DNA of 64,000 nucleotides, from assembly GCA_027422505.1 (NCBI GenBank), contig JAPQWV010000124.1:496001-560000 (forward strand), written 5' to 3'. The stretch comes from Craterostigma plantagineum (taxonomy: Eukaryota > Streptophyta > Magnoliopsida > Lamiales > Linderniaceae). Position numbers and translations under genes: made by a program. Positions 54,258-64,000 of this stretch are shown piece after piece. Positions within the stretch are counted from its first letter, which is position 1. Each line of letters begins with the position of its first letter. The notes beneath the pieces are model-generated. The model worked only from the letters and a program-made list of their open reading frames with translations. It searched no databases and was not told the origin of the DNA.

Positions 54258-55579
54258 GGCTTTTTAATTAAATAATGCGAAAAAAATTAATATTTAATGA
54301 AATAGGTTCGTTTTTGAAATAATTAACAAAATAGGGCAATTCGCGTATAATACCCGCGGCGTCGCACCCATTAGGGGCGACGTCGCATCCATTGGGGGCG
54401 ATGCCCCTTTTATTGTTATTTTTGTTTTCTTATTTGAGTCGCCCCTACGACATCTTCCTTTTATTTTTTTTATTTTTTTACTTATTTTATATAATTATTA
54501 ATTATATAATCCATCAAATCATCGTGGTTATTTATGTGATATACATAATAAAAATTAATAAACGCATCTAATTAATTGTTTGTTTCACGACGATTAAAAT
54601 GATATGCATATCTTATATTTTTCGATATTCGAAATAATTTTTTATTTTTATAAATTAAAAAATACTTAAATTGAAATAAATTAAATAATTTCGATATTCG
54701 AAAAATATAAGATATCCATATTATTTAATCGTCGTGAAACAAACAAAAAACTAGATGCGTTTATTAATTTAATTTTATTTTATCTTGGTATCCGAGGAAA
54801 GCCGAAGGTGAAACCCCTAGGCCGACCCACTACCTGCAAAACAGGCCGACCAGGTCAATCGCATATGTTTGGACCCATGTGGGCAGGCCTAAATGTCACA
54901 GGATGACCGTCGCTCCTCATCCAATTTCTATATGACCGTCGCTGAGGGGCGACGATCATTTCTAAATATCATGAAATAACGATGTGGGGCGACACTCATT
55001 TAAAATCGTGCGAAATAACAATGAGGGGCGTCACTCATATAGAAATTGGATGAGGGGCGACGCTCATGTGATTTACATAATAAAAAAAATTAATAAACGC
55101 ATCTAATTTATTATTTGTTTCACGGCGATTAAATTATATAATATCTTATATTTTTCGAATATGGAAATTATTTAATTTATTCCAATAATTAATAAAAATA
55201 AAAAAATATTTTCGAATATCGAAAAATATAAGATATGCATATCATTTTAATCGTCGTGAAACATACAATAAATTAGATGCGTTTATTAATTTTTATTATG
55301 CATATCACATAAAATAACCACGATTTAATGATTTGATGGATTATATAATTAATAAATATATAAAACAAGTAAAGATAAAAAAATAAAAAGAAGATGTCGC
55401 CCCATTGCTACTCAAATAAGAAAACAAAAAAATAATAAAAGGGGCATCGCCCCCAATGGATGCGACGTCGCCCCTAATGGGTGCGACTCTGCGGGTATTA
55501 CACGCGAATTGCCCATTATTCCAAAAACAACCCTATTTCATTAAATATTATTTTTTTCGCATTATTTAATTAAAAAGCC
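54258..55579. mobile_element. Mutator-like foldback/MITE with long terminal inverted repeats and 9 bp target duplication
   Basis: The first 20 bases GGCTTTTTAATTAAATAATG and the inverted last 20 are identical, and similarity continues for about 300-500 bp inward (ataggtt/aaccctat, gggcaattcgcg, gggcgacgtcgcatccattg). The 9-mer TACTTTCTC flanks both sides (54249-54257 and 55580-55588). Long inverted ends with a 9 bp duplication are diagnostic of the Mutator superfamily. Inside are nested inverted AT-rich units (tatcttatatttttcgatattcg and reverse) and a GC-richer core with repeats of ggggcgac(g)ctcat. There is no transposase, so it is non-autonomous. Confidence 0.88.
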
Positions 55580-55887
55580 TACTTTCTCACTCAGTCTGCT
55601 GCTACTTGAATTATATTTAATATTTTTTTTTGTCTTTTAAATGAACTCACAAGTCACAACTTCTCCATTCCAACGATTATTTATTTTTAGATAATTAATG
55701 GGAAAAATGGGCCTTTTTTTTTGAAGTATAATAGTTAAATGGGCCCACTGGCCTTTACCAATCACAACTTTGGGTAGGAAATTTGATGTAAATAATCGAA
55801 CTTCATGGGCGAATTTATAAATATCCCTACCTACAAATCCGTACATTTCTTTCTCCGACACATATATAAGCGTTCGTAAATCAACTA

Positions 55888-56131
55888 CTACCTCCGTCCC
55901 ACTAATTTTATCACATTTTGCCATTTCGGGCGTCCCACTAATTTTATCACCTTTCCTTATTTAGCAAAAAAACTATCACAAACAATCAATATAATAATAT
56001 TAAATATTCTTAAAAGACGTGTCAAAATATACACTTTATTACCTTTTCATTGTATTATATTATTATAATAATACCACCTTAATATCCGTGCCCACCAAGA
56101 TATGTGATAAAAATAACGGGCACGGAGGTAG
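55888..56131. mobile_element. Stowaway-type (Tc1/Mariner) MITE, 244 bp
   Basis: The ends CTACCTCCGTCCC and, inverted, CTACCTCCGTGCCCG match the Stowaway terminal consensus. They extend inward to ttttatcaca (left) and tgtgataaaaat (right), and a TA dinucleotide flanks each side (55886-55887, 56132-56133). A second internal cgtcccactaattttatcac follows the left end, a subterminal duplication. The element ends about 85 bp before the MMS19 start codon, inside its promoter or leader. Confidence 0.85.
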
Positions 56132-56216
56132 TACTTGATAAACCCTCTCTAGTCTCTTCTGCTAAAGTGAAGCAGTCCCAAGGGTTTAGTTTCTTCAACA
56201 CTTGTACAATCACACA

Positions 56217-59200
56217 ATGGCCGAATCGGCTCAGTTTATCAGGCATATCGAGTTGTACGTTAGCTCATCAGCAACTACTTCGCAGCAGGTTTGTTCTTTC
56301 ATTCTGCAGTTTTCAGATAATTCCGCAGCTGAGCTGATTTTGTGTATATGCTTAAGTTTTCTTCTTGTAATTCAGGTAACTACCGCTTTATCTCTAGGTG
56401 TACGGACTCAATTGACTGATTTTATGATTTTGTTTTGTTCATTTGTCTATTTTTTTGTTTTTTGGAGTAGTTGAATTTATGTACATTATATAATTTAGTT
56501 CTGTTAGAAGTTATTGTTGATCGCCCTTCTTAATGCCTAGTAGTATGTGTTGTTGACAGGCTGTGAGCGTAGAGGCGGTTTCTGCTCTATTGAAGAATGA
56601 TTTGTTATCTCTAGAGGCGCTTGTAAGAATTTTTTGTTGTTTTGTTTCTGCTTTTAAGATTGATAATTTGATCTGTAGCTTTAGCTTTGACAAGAAAAAC
56701 TGAAAGAAAAAGGAAACAGATGCGACAGAGATGAAAATTTATTGTTCACATTATAGGTTTCGGAAATGGAGATGTATTTGACTACCTCGGACAGCATCAT
56801 CCGCTCTAGAGGTGTTTTTTTTTGTGTTTGAAAATATAATTGGCTTTTCCGTGAACTGTGTATTTGCTTATGCTGACTTCCAAAAGATAATGCTACTTCC
56901 TGAATTTCTGTTTATTTTGTAAGCGGGTATGCATTTTGTTTCCTTGATTCTTGACTGATCTGAAGAAGCAGTACATGTTTACTATTTTGTTGCGAAATTG
57001 AGCCCCTTTCTGCTGTTAATGTAACAGACAATTTTTCGTTGACTTCAGAGTGCGTTCTATCTATGTGTAACTTCTCTCGTGAAAATCCTGTTTCGATCTT
57101 TGTTCTAAACAGGGCTTGACTTAAGTGATGGCACATTAGGCTTTGCCCTTTTACGTAATTCGTTCTGCTGCAATGTTGTGGTGAAGATTGCAAATGAAGG
57201 CTAACTCATTTTTATACTATAATTCAGGAATTCTTTTCCTTGCTGAAGTTCTGGAACAGTTATCCTCAAAGCCCTTGAGCAGGACATCTGTACATACCCT
57301 AATAGGATTTTTTACAGACAGACTGGTCAGTAAATTATAAGACAGGAGCTATCAACTTAATTTTTGATCTGATACCTCCAGTATTGAACTTATGTACCAT
57401 CTCTGTTGAATTATTTTTCTAAACTAGTACTTATTTAGTTTTGGGTAACCAGTGCCAATTTCTCACTATTGGAACTCATGGTCTTATTTCAGATATTTCA
57501 TGTTCTATATATTTGTATGGTTCTTATGTAATAGGCAGACTGGAGGGCAGTGCGTGGTGCTATTGTTGGCTGCTTGGCGTTATTGAGGAGAAAATTGGAT
57601 CCAGCAGTAAGCTCTGATGAAGTAAAGGCTGTTGCCAATTCTTTATTCGAACATCTGCAGGTTCAGTCCTTAGGACAACACGACAGGAAGGTAGACCCTT
57701 GAATCATACTAGCATTGTACGATTTCGAGGAGTCTTTTTGGATTTAGTATGTGTTGATCATTTGGTTATAATGCATCAAACTGTTTGCAGCTAAGCTTTC
57801 AACTATTGGAGTGTTTAGTAGATCGTTATGCTGATGCCGTTCAGGATCTGGTAACTTATTTTTTCTTTGTATGCTCATTGGTGGCTCATGGCTGTCGTTT
57901 TCACCTTACCTATTATTTCGTACAATGTATTCTTTGGTAATTTTCACTACCCAGCTTTTCTAAGTTGAGTTGAGATGGTGATTGTACTGAAGATGCTTCT
58001 TCATAGTCTGGCTCACCATGACTGTCAGAGTTTGATGCTTATAAAAATTGTATTTACACTCTGCAACGATGGTCCAAATTGATATGCCTATTTTTATTGC
58101 TAAATCATATTCCAAAATCATCATTGTTTTTTTATATTTTAGGGCGATAAACTTTTATATGGAACTACTGAAGCTATCGATGGGGAAAAGGATCCTGAAT
58201 GTTTGCTGCTTGCATTTCGTATTGTGGAAAGTCTTGTACAAAACTGTCATCGTTCTTATACTTCTGAAATGGCTGAGGACTTGTTCGAGATCATTGGGGT
58301 TACTTCCCTATTCATTTTACGCATGTAAGCTCCTAATTCGTACTGCTTTCCATCTACTCTATCACCTAGTTTCAAATGTTTGTTAAATCTTATTATGTTG
58401 ATCTACTTAATGACACAGAAAATCTTGTCTCATCACATAATGTCTGTACAGTAGCTAACATTAGCTAATTCTTATATAATGTAAAAGTAGTCAGCTTGGT
58501 TATCATAGATTCGCTGGCGTATCTGATTTAGACTGTTGAATTTTTGCTTCATGAGGATTCGTAAGGTATCTTGAATGGAGACAAGTTCTTGTGTTAGATG
58601 AGATTAGCTTAATTATTCTCTTTTGTTGATTATCTAGCCAAAGGGTGAAGATGACAATACGAAGAAAAAAGAGCTGTCACGAGCCTTAATGGTATGATGC
58701 GATTTACATTTTTACAGCCATATGCTTTTGGGCTTGTTTATTTCATAGTACCAATATTGAGATTCCTTAGTCAATCATGGCTGACATCTGATCTTGTCAC
58801 CCTCTGGATTTCCATGATTCCCACAATTTCTATTTGTGCTTAATATTTGATTACATTTTATTTTTTATGAGAGTAGACCCTGTCTCATTAATTGGATTTT
58901 CAAGTTGATCTGAATGTTTTAATATTGATAATTGTCTGTTCCAAAGCTAATTTTTTTTTTTTTTCATTTGCTGTTGCATAAAAGAGTTTTCTACTTTGGC
59001 TACATTTTTTCTGAGATACTCTATTGGGCAGGAATTAGGAAAAATATCATTTGCTAGTCCTCGCTTTGGCTAAATAAAGGAAGTTTTAACAAAGCAACTG
59101 TTCTCTTCCGCTGATTAAGAACTTGTATTAGTGATCCATATAAAAGGATAGACATACATAAGAAATGATGACCCATAAAGAGTTTTTTCTATTAAGACGT

Positions 59201-62200
59201 TTACAAAGGTCACAAAATGCATACTTAGTATATATAACATATTATTAGCATACATGAATATAGTGATGTATGGCCAATCAGCTCATTGGATCCTTGTCTT
59301 ATCATGTTGCAGGTTGCTTTTGCTTCTACTCCTCTTTTCGAACCATTTTCTATTCCTTTGCTGCTTGAAAAACTTTCGTCTTCTCTGCCATCTGCTCAGG
59401 TTAGTGAGAAAAGAATGTTGTCCCATTTTTGTGGCATCATGCGTACAGATTGACTTACTTTTGGTTTCTGAAATTTCATACACATTCTTCCAGGTGGAGT
59501 CGCTCAGGTATTTAAGCTATTGCACTTCAAAATATGGACCTGAAAGGATGACGAAATATTATCAAGCTCTTTGGTCCTCCATAAAGGACAAAACATATAT
59601 TTCACCAGAGTGTACTTTGTCAGTAGATTCGGAACAGATTAGTCGAATGTCCTTTAAGAACTCTGATGTCATGACACTAGCTTTTCAGTTGTTGCAAGAG
59701 GTTATCCGACAAGAGCGTGGTTTCGTTGACTTAATTACAGGAGACATTGACCTAAACATATTTTTGATCTCCCTTGGTCGCTACAGGAATTATGATGATA
59801 TTTCTCTTGAAGTCAAACAGAGATTATATGGAGTTGGTCACATTCTTTCATGTTGTGTTAAATTCTCGTTGGAATCTTGCAACAAAATCTTTGAAAATGT
59901 TTTCCCAGTTCTTATGGATGCTCTGGGCCTTGCTGCTGAAGAACCGGCTCATAGGAACTGTCTTGATTTAGACAATTCCTCTTCATACAAACTTGATTTC
60001 GGTGCCCTCTATCTTTCTGTTGAACTTCTTATGGCATGTAGATATTTCACTTTATCCCTTGATTTCACAAGAATGCCGGATCACCCTCAGCAAACATGGT
60101 GTGCAATGCTTGGCAGTTTCTCTAAGTCACTGGTGAAGGGTTTCATTCGTCTTATAAGGTCAAATGTTGCTCCAGCACAAAATGATTGTCTTCACCTTGG
60201 AAGTGAGTGTTTTCCCATGATACTTGTCTTTACTTCCTTATAACGTGAATATAGTTTGAAATTCGCCTTGACTGTGTTTGATTTTGGAACTGGCTTTTTT
60301 CTTTCTTTCTTTTCTTTTTCTTAATTTTGAAAGGAATAGATCTCAGAGTCAACTATATGGCATGCAGAGTAGAAGATTCTATTAAGTCTATGAAGTACAT
60401 TACAATTGTTCAACCTATTTCGTCAAACTATTTGTTATTCCTCTTACAATTGTATGTTAAATGTGGCAACTGCAGTTAGGGACTTGCAGGTTCTGGCTAC
60501 ATTTCCGGAAATATGCCCAGCAGTGTCAAAGGCTTTGTATGGTGATATTTTGTTAGAGCTTGCTTCAGTTGTCACTTCTGGTTTCAGAAAGAAATCGTTT
60601 TGGATGATGGTACTGAAGGCACTGGTTGAGATTGGTCTTGATGTTGATAAATATCCAGACTCTGAGAAGGCCACAACCTTTAAGAGTATTGTCACTGAAC
60701 GAATTGTTTCCCTAATGGCTTCTGATGATTCAGCTATGCCTTTGTCTCTCAAACTCCAAGCAGCTTTTGACATTGGGACAACTGGGAAGGACAGTATGCT
60801 GAAAATAATCCAAGGGTTGGAGGAGGCCATATTCATCAATTTAACTGCAGTCTATGTATGTAAGATAATCAGCTCCTGTTTATTGGTTGTACTATAAGCT
60901 ATTTCAATATGTGTGTGTATATATATAACACATCATGTGTACGTATATATTTTTGTGTACTTTTATAGATATGTTACATGGAATCATTTTTTTACCTTGC
61001 TAATGCAAATGGTGAACCTTAAACCATGCAGGATCATGGCAATCAAGAGTCAGAAGAATTGACAATCAAGCTGCTTGATGCTTATTCTCAAATGATGCTT
61101 CCACGGTATATGATGTACCCTATGTTAGTACGTTGATTTGTTTAATCCATATCTAATGGTTATTCTGATCTTGTGGCATCTTTTAGAAGTTACTAAGATA
61201 TTTGTCTTCTCAGGCTCTTGATTCAATATAATATTGAATGCTCATTTGGTAGGTTGGTTTATATCTAGAAGGGTTTAAATTATTAAGGTTTATGTGAAAC
61301 TAATTAAAGTATAAAATAAAATTCTTGTTTGGTTAGTGAGTTTATAATAACCCACTTGAGAGATGTGTTTATCTAAACCCGTATAAATGGGTTTAGAGTT
61401 GTGATATATAGACCCATGTTTTATACAAACCGACGAACAAATCACATCACGATGTTATAGACCCACATTTAAAATTGTTAAACCCTTGGTACCAATCTAT
61501 GTTGATATTGAATACTCAATTTGACATTTTCACTCTTTTGATGTATTGGCAGTCTCCTTGAGCTTGGAGGTTTTGAGGAAATTCCACTCAGGTTCGCTCT
61601 TCGGATCTGGGAAAAGATTGAAGAGAGTCCATCTACAAGTGAACGTTATTTGAGTAGTTCAACTGTAAGGCAGCAGCAAATGGTCTATCGTCCTTATTGT
61701 TTTCTTCGTCTCATTTAAGTAACTTTTTGGCATTCTTTTAACGGTGGTGAGGCATGCTGTCAGGATTTTCTTGGTGCTACGATGACCGCAATGAAAATTT
61801 CTGTTGCAAGCTGCTCCAAGGAAGGACAGGAGATTATTACCAATAAAGCTTTTGGAATTCTATGTTCAAGTTATTCATTTCATGTCGATGGGTTTGAAAT
61901 CTGGGAGTTCTGTGACGGCCGAAGTGGCACGGACCAACAACTTCAGAAACTTTTCTTGTGAAGATGGATGGCTTATCTCATTATTTGCTTCAGTTATGAT
62001 AGCCTTGCATCCTCAAATAAGAATTCCAGATGGAAAGCTTACATTGCAACTGTTCATATCAAGTCTTGTCAATGGCCATGTGCCATCGGCTCATGCTGTG
62101 GGTTCATTAGTTAACAAACTACCTATTGAGATTACTGAAACGGATCTATCCACCTCTTGTTGTCTAGACGAGGCATTGAAATTGATACTGCCCGTTGTGA

Positions 62201-64000
62201 TGGAGACTCCCAAGTATGAGGATACCAATGGTAAAGATGGAGGCAGGAGTGACCTTATTAAGTCAAGACTAAATGCTTCTAGAATAGAATCAGAGATTAA
62301 TATTACAGTTGGATTAGCATGGCTTGCTAAAGGATTACTAATGAGGGGTCATGAGAAGGTGAAAGATGTTACACTGCCTCTGCTCAGTTACCTCACGCTG
62401 GACTCTAAAAATGGGGAAAAGTTTGAGGACCTGCTCGAAATATGTGGCAAGGAACATATGCACCAGCTGCTGAAAAGTGCTGCAGATGCATTCATTATCA
62501 TTATGAGTGACTCTGGAGAATGTCTAAATAAAACGTATCATGCAATTATACGACCACTCTACAAGCAGAGATTTTTTAACACTGTCATGCCGATTTTCTT
62601 ATCGCTTATATCAAAATCTGAAGTGTCAATTGTCAGGTACGTGTGGAGTAGGCTCCCTAATTTCATATACTTTTTGTTGGAATTATTGCCTCATATGATC
62701 CAGTGACTAGGTTCAGAGGCTCGTTGTGTTTCGTAGTTAGTCGTTGGGGTGGCAGGATATCATTGCATATATTATCATTATAACTGAATAAGTTAAGAAA
62801 TTACTATGTACGAGATTTGCGAAGAATAATTAAGTTTAGAACTTTGCCCATTATACCTAGATTCAGGACGGTTGGCTATTCTTTTGAACTACATATTTTT
62901 ATGATTTTGTTGAACTTTAAGTAGGCTATGTTTGCCGGCGTCAATTATTCCAATGAATCATTCATATGCCTATCAGATTAACTAATTGTTATCTGTACAA
63001 GGATAGACAGATGGGCTCATCTATCTAAAACGGATAGAAGATGTGTGTCTTTCTTAATGTACTTAACTGATCAGTTAGTGTAGCGGCTTTGCGAATTATC
63101 CATCAGATTTCAAATTAATCATCTTTGCCAAATTCAAAATGGTTGATCTCTCTTCTTCGCCTTGATCCGTTTGCAGATCAATGCTATGCAGAGCTTTAGC
63201 ACATGTGGTCACGGGTACTCCGTTGACTGCTGTTTTAGGAGAGGCCAAGAAGGTTAGTGATATGTCAATGCTCATGGCCTTTTACCTTTGCTTATTTACT
63301 ATGCAACGGTCCTTAACACTCACAGCCTCTTTGCAGCTGGTCCCTATATTATTGAGTTGCTTGGCAGTATTGAGCAAGGATGTCCATGATAAAGATGTTT
63401 TATACAGTGTTTTACTTGTCATATCTGGGATATTAGTAGAGAAATATGGTGAGATGTAGCTCTGGCCATTAATTTGCCATCATAAATATTAGCAGTCCAG
63501 CTTAAATTCTTCTATTCTCTGAGTTGTGATCTTCCTAAGGTTGGTATGCTACAGGTAGAGAAGCAGCAGTAGAAAATGCGCCTGGACTTGTCGACCAACT
63601 TATAGAGCTTACGGCGTACAAGCATATGACGGTAAATACATTTCCTCATCTTATGAAGAAAAACTGTAAAAACAATATAAGGAATCAAAGCAGTATCTGT
63701 CATGAAGTGCAACTGTCTTCACTTCAAGTACCCCAATGGATATGATTTGAGATCCCTCCTTATACTTTATCGAATGTTCAAGTCTCATTTTGACCTTCAT
63801 CATGGTTCAATCCTTTATTACTTATTTGCACTAAATTGTATTATATGTATGTACAGTTATGTCTTCATTTGTATGTTTTTTTTATCCACATCTATCAAAA
63901 GGAAATCTTTTGATTACACTCAAAAGTCATAACAGAGCTCATTCATTTCATGCTTTCAGGCAATCCGTGAGACAGCATTACAGTGCCTCGTTGCTACGAC
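56217..64000 (+). CDS. MMS19: MMS19/MET18 (cytosolic Fe-S cluster targeting), 3' partial
   Basis: MMS19 is a HEAT-repeat scaffold of the CIA targeting complex that delivers Fe-S clusters to nuclear enzymes such as DNA polymerases and helicases. The start is MAESAQFIRHIELYVSSS at 56217. Exons then read AVSVEAVSALLKNDLLSLEA, VSEMEMYLTTSDSIIRSRG, LADWRAVRGAIVGCLALLRR, LSFQLLECLVDRYADAVQDL and ECLLLAFRIVESLVQN. The family hallmark VAFASTPLFEPFSIPLLLEK follows, with LSSSLPSAQVESLRYLSYC. Long HEAT exons follow (59494-60203; 60476-60855; 61800-62636 with SYLTLDSKNGEKFEDLLEIC). The window ends within AIRETALQCLVAT, the start of the conserved C-terminal HEAT block. No break in frame was noticed. The last part of the protein lies outside. 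The large introns at 58.3-59.3 kb and 62.64-63.18 kb carry no recognised gene. Confidence 0.93.
61236..61506. repeat. Possible small inverted-repeat insertion in an MMS19 intron
   Basis: The left part (ggttggtttatatctagaag, then ggtttaaatt) loosely matches the reverse complement of the right part (gattggtaccaagggtttaa). Imperfect direct repeats (atattgaatgctcattt and atattgaatactcaattt) lie outside. Symmetry is partial, so this is tentative. Confidence 0.3.

Overview
This window is nuclear DNA from a flowering plant, most likely a eudicot. The genes are AT-rich, have many short GT-AG introns and large intergenic gaps, and carry plant-only families: a GH35 beta-galactosidase with a C-terminal lectin domain, a brassinosteroid P450, DUF868, a CHUP1-like protein and an OXS3-like protein. 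Nothing is bacterial. Gene names come from recognising translated exons, not from searches, so exact exon edges are approximate unless given base by base.

Layout. 1-4398 (-): RHD3/SEY1 atlastin-like GTPase, 3' end cut by the window. 4962-9243 (-): multi-RRM rRNA-processing factor MRD1/RBM19, with a start codon split by an intron. 10355-14934 (-): BGAL1-like beta-galactosidase. 15-21 kb: gene-poor, holding copies of a dispersed GTACC-rich inverted-repeat element. 21174-23366 (-): chloroplast mini-RNase III, head-to-head with 23595-26824 (+), a DDX5/DBP2-type DEAD-box helicase. 28783-31274 (+): CYP90D1-like P450. 31.4-32.6 kb: two more copies of the dispersed element. 32871-33107 (-): small conserved plant protein. 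35271-37530 (+): PWWP protein. 38.8-41.05 kb: a 1.6 kb foldback and a 0.4 kb near-perfect hairpin. 41877-42865 (+): HEC/bHLH87-type bHLH. 44334-45278 (-): DUF868 protein. 46449-49584 (-): CHUP1-like gene broken by a 790 bp solo LTR. 51321-51989 (+): OXS3-like protein. 52453-54027 (-): single-pass membrane protein of unknown role. 54258-55579: Mutator-like foldback with a 9 bp target duplication. 55888-56131: Stowaway MITE. 56217-64000 (+): MMS19/MET18, 3' end cut by the window.

The genes do not form a pathway; this is an ordinary plant gene neighbourhood. The unusual material is structural. A family of GTACC-palindrome elements is present in at least five clear copies in about 23 kb, with a possibly related 1.6 kb foldback. 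A solo LTR with four copies of a 14 bp palindrome sits inside a coding exon. A run of genes between 42 and 54 kb shows single-base frame breaks, most of them at short homopolymers, which suggests either base-calling errors or local gene decay.
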